A stretch of DNA of 64,000 nt from Planctomycetota bacterium (GTDB lineage: Bacteria; Planctomycetota; UBA8742; UBA2392), in assembly GCA_016712285.1 (NCBI GenBank), contig JADJRK010000001.1:1178001-1242000 (forward strand). The letters run 5' to 3'. This document shows positions 6,502-15,764 of the stretch, one piece after another (positions within the stretch are counted from its first letter, which is position 1; the number at the start of each line of letters is the position of its first letter). The translations under genes and the position numbers were made by a program. The notes under the pieces were generated by a model. It worked only from the letters and a program-made list of their open reading frames with translations, ran no database searches and had not been told where the DNA came from.

Positions 6502-9500
6502 CTACTTCTTCAATGGAATCTTGGCCTTGTCGCAACTTGCGACGATCTGTTTCAACAGGTCCTGCAGCTTGGCGATGTACTGCTTGGTGTCTTCAGCCAC
6601 ATAGGCTGCGGTGAAGTTGCTTTCGTTGCTGGCTGTCAGGTACGCGTCCTGGATGCGCTGCTGAATCTCGGCCTCGGTCACGCCTGCCGGCGGCTTCTGG
6701 CCGTAGGCGTCAATCCAGCGAACCATCGCCTCAAGCCACCCGATCAGGTTGGTCCGGAACTCGCCGCGGTACTGGTAGGCCGACAGCTTGGTGAAGCTGG
6801 CCCACACCTGAAGCCGGATCTGGCTTGCGAACCACAGGTAGCCCGCCTTGTCGGCCGGCACGCCCTGAAGCACAAGGTTGCCCTTGTCGTCTTTCTTGGG
6901 CGCGAAGTTGCTGGTGACCTGGTCGACGTACTTGGGCCACTCGATCTTGATGTCGCCAAGCCGGAAAAGTTCCAGGAACACCTGGGCCAGGTTTTCGGCG
7001 GTGGCCAGGTAGTAGGTCTCGATCTGCTCCTGGAAGCTGAGCTTGAACGGGTCGCCCAGCTTCTTGTTGGTATCGCGGATTTCGTTGAAGCACAGGCAGC
7101 GGCGCAGGTGCAGCGCGGCCTTTTTCAACTGCTCTTTGTCGCCCGACGTGCGGTACAGCTCGAGATAGGCTTTGCCAAGCTGGTTGCGGACTTCAAGCTC
7201 GCCGGCGTTGGACGGGCGACCGATGGTCTTCAGCTTGCTGTCAACGGGGATCTCTTCTTCTTTGCCGTACTGAACCTTGTTCTTCTCGAAGATGACCTCG
7301 AGATACCGGACGGCGTTCTTCCAGTCGCGGATGCGCATGTACTGGCCCGCAACCCATGACTTTTCGTCTTCGTCGATCTTGTCAATGTTGCCGCCCGGGC
7401 CGATGCGGCTGAGCTCGTAGTACTTGAGAATGCGCGTCGTCACCGGCCGCGCACGCTCGTCAATGTCCGCCGCCAGTGCCTCCAGCATTGCGCCAAACTC
7501 ATAGATGAACACCGTGCCCGTAAAGAACCCGAGCTCGCCAGTGTTCAACTCAATCGTCGTGATCAGCTGCACGTAGCGCTGCTTGTTGACGTCGCTCTTT
7601 TCGGCGTCGCGGGCAGCCTGCAGCCGGTCCAGCAGCGACAGGTTGTCGCCGGCAGCGGCCTTTTCAGCCGCGGCCTTGATGTCCTTGTAGATATCGAGCT
7701 TGATCTGCTTGTCGAACTCGGCCTTGACGGCTTCGGCCCAACGCTTGGGGTAGGTCTCGGACATCTCGTTCCAGCGCTTTTCAATCGTGGGCAGCGCCTC
7801 GGGCAGATGGTTCGAGATCGGGTCGTCCTCGGTGGGGTCGAACGTCTTCTGCTTGATCCAGACTTTCCAGAAGTGGTCGGCCAGGGCCTTCTGCTTCTCA
7901 AACGCGGTCTTGGCGTCGGCCACGCGCTTTGCGTCGTCCGGGTAGTCGCGCTCGTTGACGCGCTTGAACTGGTCTTTCTTGAGCTGCGCTGCGCGCGAAC
8001 TGATGCGCGAACTGGCGTTCGACATGGCCCTGGTCTGCGGCTGCAACTGATCGACCAGGATGCCGTACACCTTGTTCACCATCTGCTGGACTTCTTCTTT
8101 GTCGTCCGGGAATGCTTCCGAATAGGCCATGTACAACTGTTCGCAAGCGTCGCCGTCGCGGGCTTCCCACAGGGCGCCAAACGCCAGCTTCAAGCTGCCC
8201 TTCTGGTACGCCGTGTTGTCGGCCAGGTGCAGGCCGTACATGGTCCAGAACGGCCGCAGCACACCCAACGCCAGGTCGCGGCCAGCGGCACTTGCGGCTT
8301 CACGGTCGGCAGGCGGCAGGTTCTTGGGCGGGTTGCGCAGCAGGTATGCCAGATCGTACGCGGCATAGCCCATGCGCTTCATGTCGGCGTCAGGGTCGCC
8401 CTTGCCGGTCGGGTTGGCCTGCATCCAGGCCGCGTTCCGGAACTGCGCGACAGCCTGCATGCCGTCGACGATCGTGGGCTTGTCGTTGCCCTCAAGCAGC
8501 GGCTGGATGTCTTTCCAGTGACGCAGGGACTCGAACAGGAAGTACTTCTTGTACAGGTAAACGGCTTTGTGCCAGTTGGCGAGCGAGTCCTTAGTGGCGC
8601 CGTTCTGGATGACGTCCCAGTGCGGCACCTCCATGCCCTTCCACATCGATTCTGGTAGGTCTTTCAGGTCGGTCGCGTGGCGGTTGCGCTGCTCGGTGAA
8701 GAAGGCGTCGCTTTCGCGTTCCTCTTCGGGGCCGCTGCGGTTCATGCGCGGCGCGTTGACGTCTTCGCTGAGCGTGTAGTAGGCCTTGCCGGCGATGTAC
8801 AGGCTCATGTGATACGAACGATAGCGCGCGGGTATCTTCAGGAACAGCACAGCCGCGTTGGCCCACTTCTTGGCGCCGAAGTATTCGCGCGCTTTCTTGA
8901 ACTGAAGGTCAATCAGCGCGTCGCCTTCCGAGATCTCGGCCTTGAGCTTGTCCATCTCGTCAGCAAAGGCCTTGAGCTCTTTGTTGTTGGGGTCGCCGAT
9001 TTCCTTCTGGATCAGGTAGCCGGCGTGACGCGCGCCGCGGTTGGCCATCTCGCCGGGAAACTTGACCAGGCTCTCGGCGTCCTTGATCAGTTCGCAGCGA
9101 CCTTTCATGTGCTCGGGCACAGCCTCAGCGCCGTCGAACTTTTCCTTGAAGTACAGCGTGCGGTAGGCGCCCTCGCGGTACACCAGCGCCGCGTCGTAGA
9201 AGCGCCACATGTTTGAGTAGCTGTCGGCAATCCGCGTGAAGCATGCGGGGCCGAAGGTCTCGAACTTCTTGGCATCGCCGCAGCTTGCCAGCAGCGACTG
9301 GTAGGCCTGGATGTTCTTGAGGTTGACGTTGATGTGGTTGGTCGGCATTTCGCTGAACACGGTCTCGGCGCACTTGAAGCGCGTCTCGTCGTCCAGCTCG
9401 GGCCTTGTGGCCACGTCGGCCAGCACGGTCAGCGCGTTGCGCCGGAAGTTGGCGTCGCGGTCAGCCGCCAGCTTGAACAGCAGCGCCACGGCACCCTGGA

Positions 9501-10500
9501 TCTGGCCCTGGTTGCCAAGCTTGATCAGCGCGCTGATGCGGTACAACTGGAAGCGCTTGAACCAGAAGTCGAGCTCGCTGAAATTGCCGTACTTGCTGAA
9601 CGCTTCAGCGTAAAGGTCAATCGCCTTCTGCAGGTTGCGCGAGTCGTACTCAAGCTCGCCTGTCAGCAGCTCAACGGCGCGCAGGTAGCCGTGCTCAAGG
9701 GCAAGGCCACCGACGACGCTGCTGGCGGGAAACGCGCCGACAAAGTTCACCAGTTCCATGAACTTGCTGGCAGCGCCTTCGGCGTCGCCGCGGGCGAGTG
9801 CGATTTCAGCGCGCAGCTCATACGTCAGCACAAACTCGCGCGTGGTGCCTTCGCGCAGGAAGTCGAACTCGTCGATCCACTTCTCAGCCAGCTTCAACTG
9901 GTGCTCGCGGTCGGACGAGCCGGCGTCGAACGTCAGGCTCTTCACGTAATAGCTGCGGCACATGTTGAAGAAGATCGAGTTGTAGACTTCTGCCCGGGCC
10001 GCGAATGCCTCGCCGTCCGCGTCGCGCTCTTTCTCAAGGCTCAGGCGCACCACGTCCAGCGCGCTGGCGGCTTCGTCGCAGTAGCTGCGGGCCTGCACCG
10101 GGTCAAGCCGGCGCAACTCGCGCGCCACGTCAAGCTGCATCACGGCCTTGGCCAGCACGCCCGCGGGCTCGGTGACGTCCGCGAACACGTCCAGCGCAGA
10201 GCGATAGCGCTTCATGCGGGCGTCCATGTCGGCGTCTTCGGCGTAGATGTGGTCAGCCTCGATCTTCATGACCTCGGCTTTGGCCTGGCGCGCGCGCGAC
10301 TTGCCGGCGTTGTCCTTGGCCGAGCTGATCTCTTTGTCCAGGACCTCATACGCTTCCTGGTAAAGCCGCAAACGCGTGCCGAGGTACTTGCCGTACTCAA
10401 TCTGGTCACGGGCGCTGAGTGCCGAAGGCGCGAGCGCCAGAATGGCCAGCATGCAAGCAGCCAGCAGCTTGATCGGTGCAAGTCGAGTTTTTAGAGGCAT
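6502..10500 (-). CDS. Giant secreted TPR-like protein, 1332 aa
   Basis: The largest protein in the window. It starts with a signal peptide or anchor (residues about 5-30, KLLAACMLAILALAPSALSA with a plausible A-L-S-A cleavage site) and then runs as an almost uninterrupted alpha-helical repeat protein. Recognisable TPR-like pairs occur throughout, such as ELRAEIALARGDAEGAASKF and KAREYFGAKKWANAAVLFLKI. No enzymatic motif was seen. GGAGAAA lies seven bases before the ATG. It heads the group TPR-TPR-exbB-exbD x3, so it probably acts in the periplasm as a scaffold bridging inner-membrane motor and outer-membrane parts. Large TPR proteins next to TolQ/ExbD genes recall the layout of trans-envelope motility and transport machines, but I see no direct homology. 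Confidence 0.8.
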   Translation of the reverse strand: MPLKTRLAPIKLLAACMLAILALAPSALSARDQIEYGKYLGTRLRLYQEAYEVLDKEISSAKDNAGKSRARQAKAEVMKIEADHIYAEDADMDARMKRYRSALDVFADVTEPAGVLAKAVMQLDVARELRRLDPVQARSYCDEAASALDVVRLSLEKERDADGEAFAARAEVYNSIFFNMCRSYYVKSLTFDAGSSDREHQLKLAEKWIDEFDFLREGTTREFVLTYELRAEIALARGDAEGAASKFMELVNFVGAFPASSVVGGLALEHGYLRAVELLTGELEYDSRNLQKAIDLYAEAFSKYGNFSELDFWFKRFQLYRISALIKLGNQGQIQGAVALLFKLAADRDANFRRNALTVLADVATRPELDDETRFKCAETVFSEMPTNHINVNLKNIQAYQSLLASCGDAKKFETFGPACFTRIADSYSNMWRFYDAALVYREGAYRTLYFKEKFDGAEAVPEHMKGRCELIKDAESLVKFPGEMANRGARHAGYLIQKEIGDPNNKELKAFADEMDKLKAEISEGDALIDLQFKKAREYFGAKKWANAAVLFLKIPARYRSYHMSLYIAGKAYYTLSEDVNAPRMNRSGPEEERESDAFFTEQRNRHATDLKDLPESMWKGMEVPHWDVIQNGATKDSLANWHKAVYLYKKYFLFESLRHWKDIQPLLEGNDKPTIVDGMQAVAQFRNAAWMQANPTGKGDPDADMKRMGYAAYDLAYLLRNPPKNLPPADREAASAAGRDLALGVLRPFWTMYGLHLADNTAYQKGSLKLAFGALWEARDGDACEQLYMAYSEAFPDDKEEVQQMVNKVYGILVDQLQPQTRAMSNASSRISSRAAQLKKDQFKRVNERDYPDDAKRVADAKTAFEKQKALADHFWKVWIKQKTFDPTEDDPISNHLPEALPTIEKRWNEMSETYPKRWAEAVKAEFDKQIKLDIYKDIKAAAEKAAAGDNLSLLDRLQAARDAEKSDVNKQRYVQLITTIELNTGELGFFTGTVFIYEFGAMLEALAADIDERARPVTTRILKYYELSRIGPGGNIDKIDEDEKSWVAGQYMRIRDWKNAVRYLEVIFEKNKVQYGKEEEIPVDSKLKTIGRPSNAGELEVRNQLGKAYLELYRTSGDKEQLKKAALHLRRCLCFNEIRDTNKKLGDPFKLSFQEQIETYYLATAENLAQVFLELFRLGDIKIEWPKYVDQVTSNFAPKKDDKGNLVLQGVPADKAGYLWFASQIRLQVWASFTKLSAYQYRGEFRTNLIGWLEAMVRWIDAYGQKPPAGVTEAEIQQRIQDAYLTASNESNFTAAYVAEDTKQYIAKLQDLLKQIVASCDKAKIPLKK

Positions 10501-10739
10501 ATCAAGTTTCTCCGTGCTTCAGCCCCGGAGCCATTGAGGGAAAGGCGCAGTAGAGGGATTGGGTCCCATAACTGCTTCTCAACGGATCAGACGGCTTGGG
10601 GTTCAGAAGTTTGCCGTGTAGGGCCCATATTTCAAGGGCAGTCGCGGAAAGATTCGGTGTGTCACGGTGCCGCCAGCAGGGCGGCGTTTGAAGCCGCACG
10701 AGCTGCCGTTGATTTGCGATTGCCAGGTGCGCTCATGAA

Positions 10740-10763
10740 GAAACCCGGCTTGCGCCGGGTTTC
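10740..10763 (-). terminator. Rho-independent terminator-like hairpin after the secretin gene
   Basis: Perfect 10-bp inverted repeat (GAAACCCGGC/GCCGGGTTTC, four-base loop) 23 bases past the secretin stop. The T-run on the transcribed strand is weak (TTCATG). It probably separates the secretin transcript from the TPR-exbB-exbD unit. Confidence 0.7.
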
Positions 10764-10785
10764 TGGTTTCGTGATTTTGTGCAGC

Positions 10786-13467
10786 TTAGCGGGGCTTGGA
10801 GGGGCCGGCGCCGTACTGGTACTCCTCTTCCTCTTCAAGGTCGATGATGCGGGCCGAGACGATGATGATGATGTCCTGGCGCACCACGCTCTTGCCCTTG
10901 CGTGTGAACAGGGCGCCGATCAGCGGCAGGTCACTCAGGATCGGGATGCCCGACTGGGTGTCCGTCTCGCTCATCTGGCGCAAGCCGCCGATGACAAAGC
11001 TGCCGCCATCGGGCACGGTCACCGTGGTGCGGATACGCTGGAGGGTCAGCTGCGGGGTCTGGATTGCGACCGGCGTGCCGACACCGAGCGACGTGGTGAA
11101 GGTCGGGATCGGGCGCAGCAGCGTCGCCAGCGTCGGGCGCAGCTCAAGCGTGATGTAGCGGCGGTCCGCGCTGATCGTGGGGCGCACGTCCAGCACAATG
11201 CCGTCGCGGATCACGTCCACGACCGGGTCCGCCACCGCGATACCGGTTGCGGTGTTGGTGTCGAAGTCGCGGATGTAGGCGATCTCGTTCATCACGCTGA
11301 CGTGTGCGCGCTGGGTGTTGTGCACCGTGACGCGCGGCGCGGTCAGCAGCGTGGCACGTTCGCGTTTGCGCACGGCACGGATGATCGCGTTGACCTCAGG
11401 GTTATCGACAAATGCAAGCTGGAAGCTCATGCCACCGTCGCCGGTCAGGCCCACGTTGCCGCGACGGCCGCCGAGCGCCTGGTCAAACAGGTTCTCGATG
11501 CGGATGCGCTGGTCCTGCCGGGCGTTGCCGCTGGGCGGCATGTCCTGAAAGAAGAAGCCGGCGTCGTTGCCCGAGCCACCGGGGCCGGCCGGGTTGCTGT
11601 TGTTGCCGAACTGGATGTCGTCCAGCGCAGCCGGCACGGGCGGAATGCCCGGGGCGGGAATCGCCGGCGAACCGCCAATGCCGCGGAAGTCCACGCCGAT
11701 GTCTTCAAGGAAGTCGTCGCGGATGGTGATGAAGCGCGTCTCGATGCTGACCGTCAGGCCCTGGCTGCGGCGCAGGTCGCCGAGCAGGTTGGCCACGCGC
11801 TCGATGTTTTCGGGCGAGTTCAGCACGATCAGGTCCTGCTGCCGGAACTGGATGCCGTGCCCGTCGCGGCCCCAGCTTTCGGGGTCGATCGCTTCTTCAA
11901 TCACTTCCTGCAGGTCTTCAATCGACAGCGGGTCGGCTTCTTCGGCGTCGGCGTCGGCGTCGAAACGGCCATCCGAGTCGGTGTCACCTGACAGGCGCGG
12001 CTCATCGCCGCGGAACGTGCGCAGGGTAACCAGCAAGTCGGCCACGTTGAACACGCGGCGTACCACGTTGCGGCCCTCGGCTGCGCCCTGTTCGTCGATG
12101 ATGACGGCGCCGTTTTCGACGCGCCAGCTCAGGTCGGTCTGGTCGCACACCAGGTCAAGGGCCTGGCGCAGCTTCACGCGGCCGATGTCGAGGCTGACTT
12201 CAGTGTCGCCGGCAACGTTGCGGGCCCGGATGACGTTGATGCGGCCCTCAGCCCGGAAGCGGGCGATCACGTCGTCAAGCTGGTTGGCATCGAACTCGAG
12301 CGCGATCGTCACGTTTTCAAGCGCGCTGCGAACGGCGATGTCTTCCTTGCTAAGGCGCGTGACGCGCTGGGCCTCAAGGCGGTCGGCGCGCTCACGGGTG
12401 TAAGTCCAGTCTTCGTAGCTGGGCAGTGTCAGGTCGTCCGTGGGAATCGCGTTGGCCTTGAAAATCTCCTGCATCGTGATGCGCCAGTTGCGGTTGTAGT
12501 CTTCCCACGCGGTGCGGTCGCGCTGGCCGTGCTCAAGGTTTGTCGCGATCTGCTTCAGGCGCGCAACCTCGGCGTTGTACGGGTCTTCGCGCAGAATCTT
12601 GTTCAGCACCACCACCGCGTCGCGGTACTCGCGGCGGTCGAAGTACTCCTTGGCCTGTGTGTACAGGTTGCGGATTTCTTCGCGGTAGCGGTTCAGTTCT
12701 TCCTGGATCTCAAGTTCGCGCAGCCGACGTTCCTGCTCGCGGATCTTGGTGTAATCCTCAAGCCGCGCCTGCTCGCGCAGGGTCTGCGCCTCCTGGATCA
12801 TCAGGCGCGCTTCGCGCTCATAGCCTTCCGTCTCGACCATGTAGTTGGTCCAGCGGATGACATCGAGAACCTTTTCGGCCTCGGCAATCGCGTCGGTGTA
12901 CTTGCCCTGGCGAATCAGCTTGTCGGCGGTGTTCAAGCCGTTGCTGATTTCATAGATGGCTTCGCTGCGCAGCGCGGCTTCTTCTTCGCTGCGGGCGCGG
13001 GCCATGTTCTCGGCCTCGGTGCGGCCGCGGCCGAGCACCTGGTCAGAGTCAGCCTTGATCTGGGCCGCGAGCTTGTTGCCCGGGTCCATCAGCAGCGCGT
13101 CGCGCGCATAGGTGCGCGCTTCTTCATAGCGCTTGTCGCTGTACATGCGCGCCGCCTGGTTGGCGTAGTACTCGGCGAGCTTCTTCATCTCGTTGTCCGA
13201 GGCCGCCGCCACAGCGCCGCGAGCCGCGTCGTCGCGGCTTGAAACTTCGCTGGTTGAGCCACCGTCTGACGCCGGGCGTGCAGCGTCTTTGCTTGCTTCC
13301 TCGCGGCTGGGCTTGTTGTCGCCGCCCATGCGGGAAACGTAATCCTCGGTGCCGGATTGAACGGGCGTCTGGTCCACGGTGCTCGTGTCAGACGCACAAG
13401 CAACCAGCAGGCCGGCAATGCCGGACACTGCGACCAAGGCGAGTCGCCTGGAGAATGCTACTTTCAT
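10786..13467 (-). CDS. Lipoprotein secretin (PilQ/GspD superfamily) with N-terminal TPR and coiled coil
   Basis: An 893-residue outer-membrane channel protein. The ATG at 13467 is preferred over a GTG at 13485, whose codons contain the AGGAG ribosome binding site. A lipobox LVAC puts the lipidated Cys at residue 24. Order of parts: TPR-like helices about 95-130, charged coiled coil 215-275, second TPR-like helices 270-310, secretin N-terminal STN-like domain about 385-460, NolW-like N1 domain about 540-600, Gly/Pro/Asn-rich linker 597-650, and secretin pore about 685-875. The pore contains the signature VPDGGSFVIGGL (818-829) followed by GIPILSDLPLIGALF. Residues 494-503 (DTDSDGRFD) look like a calcium loop. 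No pilot gene or ATPase is near. It lies downstream of the PilM/PilO-like genes but behind a terminator, so it is expressed separately. Confidence 0.92.
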   Translation of the reverse strand: MKVAFSRRLALVAVSGIAGLLVACASDTSTVDQTPVQSGTEDYVSRMGGDNKPSREEASKDAARPASDGGSTSEVSSRDDAARGAVAAASDNEMKKLAEYYANQAARMYSDKRYEEARTYARDALLMDPGNKLAAQIKADSDQVLGRGRTEAENMARARSEEEAALRSEAIYEISNGLNTADKLIRQGKYTDAIAEAEKVLDVIRWTNYMVETEGYEREARLMIQEAQTLREQARLEDYTKIREQERRLRELEIQEELNRYREEIRNLYTQAKEYFDRREYRDAVVVLNKILREDPYNAEVARLKQIATNLEHGQRDRTAWEDYNRNWRITMQEIFKANAIPTDDLTLPSYEDWTYTRERADRLEAQRVTRLSKEDIAVRSALENVTIALEFDANQLDDVIARFRAEGRINVIRARNVAGDTEVSLDIGRVKLRQALDLVCDQTDLSWRVENGAVIIDEQGAAEGRNVVRRVFNVADLLVTLRTFRGDEPRLSGDTDSDGRFDADADAEEADPLSIEDLQEVIEEAIDPESWGRDGHGIQFRQQDLIVLNSPENIERVANLLGDLRRSQGLTVSIETRFITIRDDFLEDIGVDFRGIGGSPAIPAPGIPPVPAALDDIQFGNNSNPAGPGGSGNDAGFFFQDMPPSGNARQDQRIRIENLFDQALGGRRGNVGLTGDGGMSFQLAFVDNPEVNAIIRAVRKRERATLLTAPRVTVHNTQRAHVSVMNEIAYIRDFDTNTATGIAVADPVVDVIRDGIVLDVRPTISADRRYITLELRPTLATLLRPIPTFTTSLGVGTPVAIQTPQLTLQRIRTTVTVPDGGSFVIGGLRQMSETDTQSGIPILSDLPLIGALFTRKGKSVVRQDIIIIVSARIIDLEEEEEYQYGAGPSKPR

Positions 13468-13673
13468 GCGAAGTCCACTCCTCACGTCGGGGCAATTGCC
13501 TAAGCAATGTTACCCAGGGGACGATGGGAATCGGGGCCAACGGAACTCTTGGAGGGGGACTCTAATCTATCGTAAGTGCAGGTGGTGTCAACGGAGATAA
13601 GGGAAAGGTTTTGGCTGCAACTTCGGTGGAAAGCCGCAGTTTGTCATGCGCCGGTAATCGAAAAAATGCAAAA

Positions 13674-13708
13674 CCGGGGCGGTCGGTGTGCTTTCCGACA
13701 CGCCCCGG
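13674..13708 (-). terminator. Strong rho-independent terminator of the pilM operon
   Basis: A 13-bp interrupted stem (CCGGGGCG/CGCCCCGG plus GTCGG/CCGAC with one bulged base) followed on the transcribed strand by TTTTGCATTTTTT. It starts 14 bases after the stop of the EF-hand gene. This is the most convincing intrinsic terminator in the window. Confidence 0.88.
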
Positions 13709-13722
13709 GGAATCAACCTTTT

Positions 13723-15726
13723 CTACTCGACGTACAGCGTGGCAAACAGGTCAAACTCTTTGCCGTCCACTTTGGCGACGCGCTTGTCTACGCCGTCGAA
13801 GGTGCCGACCGCCAGGTTGACGGTCTGGTCCTTGAACTCGGCCCCGCGCAACTGGGCTGCCGTCACCACGGCGCCTGCGCTGTCCCTGACTTCGACGTCT
13901 GCGCCCGGCGCCGACATGCTGACTTCGCGCCCGACGGTCTTGCCGGCATCGACCTTGCCGCGCTGGATCACCAGGTACCAGGCCTCGCCGACCTTGTGCC
14001 AGCGCCTGACCTCAAAGAAGCCGCTTTTGGCCTTGGGCGACAGCCCAAGCAAGCGAACTTCGGCGGGGTTGTCCATGCCCGTGGCGTCTGGAATCACGGC
14101 TGCGGGAGCCTTGGTGTCGCGGGTCAGTTCGAAGTCGCCGAACTCGGTGTGCTTGATCAGGAAGTTGGCGCCGAGCTTGGCTTCAAAGCGTGACTTCGTG
14201 TTGAAATTGACTTTCAGGTCGGCGGGCAACACCTCTTTGGGTGTCGCGGGTGTGCCATCGGCGGTGGTCATGGAGACGTTGAGATTGAGCAGTTCGGCGA
14301 CCGTGTACTCTTTGCCTACGTCCACGTTGTCGGGGTCCACGGTGACGATGATGCTGATGCGGTACCAGTTGACATTGCCGGCGTCGCGGATGTTGACCCA
14401 CTGGGTCAGCAGCACCGTGCCGCCGCCTTCGCTGCCGCTCTGCCAGCTCATTTCGATGCGGTTGCGCACGAGCACCGGGTGACCATCCTGGCTGATGCGT
14501 TTGCTGGACTTGTAGCTCTCGTACGTTTCGAAGCTGATGCCCTTGAACAGCTCTTTGCCGGTCACGGCGCGCACGGCGTAGGTGTAAGTCACGTCAAGGT
14601 CAAACGTGTTGTCGTCGTACGACGTCTGCGTGGTCTCGGTGACGAACTCCCACTCTGAGGCCTTCTCCGGCTCGCGCGGCTTGGGGTCAGCTTTGCCGGA
14701 CCGTTCGGCCCACAGCGCGAACGCTGCGTCCCATTTGGCGCGGGTGAGCACCTGTTTGAAGGTCTTGTCAGGCACGGCGCTGCCGTTGGGGTCGGGGTCG
14801 CCCTTGGCATCGACCATGGCTGCTGTGTTCAGCCACGCGTCGCGGCGGCCTTCCCATGCCTTGAGCAGGTTCTGGTACTCAAGCACGCGCTTGCCGTACT
14901 CTTTCTGGCGCTTCTCCACGGTTTCGGGCGCGCGGCGCAGGATCAGGTACTTCAGGTCCGGCGGCAGGTCTGTTTCAGTCGGCGGCTGCCAGCTGATCGT
15001 GATCTGCATCTTGGCCTGGTCAAACACGGCGGTCACGCCGCTGGGGTCGCCGATGTTGTAGAACTCCGGGCGCTCGCCGGCGTCGTAGCGCTTGTATTCG
15101 TCCAGGGTGACTTTGCTGTCTTGGTCGAAATCCATCTTCTTGATTTCGGCAGCCGACATCTCGGTGTCGTCGATGTGGCCATTTCCGTCTTTGTCTAGCT
15201 GGTTGGTGAAGATTTCCTCGGGGTTGCCCGGAGGCGTGCTGTGCTCCGCGCGACTGATCTTGCCGTCGCCATCCTTGTCCCACTTTTTGAAGTCATTTCG
15301 CGGCGCAGTACCAGCATAGAAAGATGTAGTACGGAACTCGCGTTCGTCCCAATACCCGTCTTTGTTCTCGTCATACGTATCGAACTCGTCCTGCTCGCCT
15401 GCCTCAATGCGAACGTCCCATGCGATGGGTGTTTTCAAGAGCGCGTCCACGTTGCGGGGCACGCGATCAGCGCCGCCTTTGTCGGCTGTCAGGGCCGCGC
15501 TTACCTGGTCTGGCGTGGCAAGATTCGGCGCCTCGGTCATGACGTCTTTACTACTCAACGCCGTGGACACACGCTGGTTCTGCCCCGTCAGCTCGTCCTT
15601 GAGCTTCGAGACGCTGTCGGTGAACACAGCCACCACAATCAGCACCAGCGCCACCAACAACCCGGCAACGGGCCCAAGAATTGAGCCGTACTGGGCCAGG
15701 CCGCCACTCTTCTTTTCTACTGGCAT
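13723..15726 (-). CDS. Membrane-anchored protein with four EF-hands and fibronectin-III-like domains
   Basis: A 667-residue protein with one N-terminal membrane helix (about 15-36) and a large exported part. Four EF-hand calcium loops are readable at 119-130, 150-161, 178-189 and 199-210. The first three have the full D-x-D/N-x-D-G pattern with Glu at position 12; the fourth has Ser instead of Gly at position 6. After them comes a fibronectin-III-like strand pattern (ITISWQPP, near 241-248) and further beta-rich sequence. I chose the ATG at 15726 because GGAGGA lies seven bases upstream; the ATG at 15765 overlaps the previous stop but has no such site. It takes the position of Amuc_1099 between the secretin and PilO-like genes, and calcium-controlled assembly is a reasonable guess. 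Confidence 0.85.
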   Translation of the reverse strand: MPVEKKSGGLAQYGSILGPVAGLLVALVLIVVAVFTDSVSKLKDELTGQNQRVSTALSSKDVMTEAPNLATPDQVSAALTADKGGADRVPRNVDALLKTPIAWDVRIEAGEQDEFDTYDENKDGYWDEREFRTTSFYAGTAPRNDFKKWDKDGDGKISRAEHSTPPGNPEEIFTNQLDKDGNGHIDDTEMSAAEIKKMDFDQDSKVTLDEYKRYDAGERPEFYNIGDPSGVTAVFDQAKMQITISWQPPTETDLPPDLKYLILRRAPETVEKRQKEYGKRVLEYQNLLKAWEGRRDAWLNTAAMVDAKGDPDPNGSAVPDKTFKQVLTRAKWDAAFALWAERSGKADPKPREPEKASEWEFVTETTQTSYDDNTFDLDVTYTYAVRAVTGKELFKGISFETYESYKSSKRISQDGHPVLVRNRIEMSWQSGSEGGGTVLLTQWVNIRDAGNVNWYRISIIVTVDPDNVDVGKEYTVAELLNLNVSMTTADGTPATPKEVLPADLKVNFNTKSRFEAKLGANFLIKHTEFGDFELTRDTKAPAAVIPDATGMDNPAEVRLLGLSPKAKSGFFEVRRWHKVGEAWYLVIQRGKVDAGKTVGREVSMSAPGADVEVRDSAGAVVTAAQLRGAEFKDQTVNLAVGTFDGVDKRVAKVDGKEFDLFATLYVE

Positions 15727-15764
15727 ATCTTCGTTCCTCCGGGGGCTTGAGTGCCCGGGGTTCA

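Noticed and set aside
10501..10785. tRNA or small RNA gene in the gap before the secretin
   Set aside because: No cloverleaf with a T-loop GTTCGAxxC and matching acceptor stem could be built; only the terminator hairpin is convincing.
10534..11991. Plus-strand open frame of 485 codons opposite the secretin
   Set aside because: No family similarity and located opposite the conserved secretin pore region.
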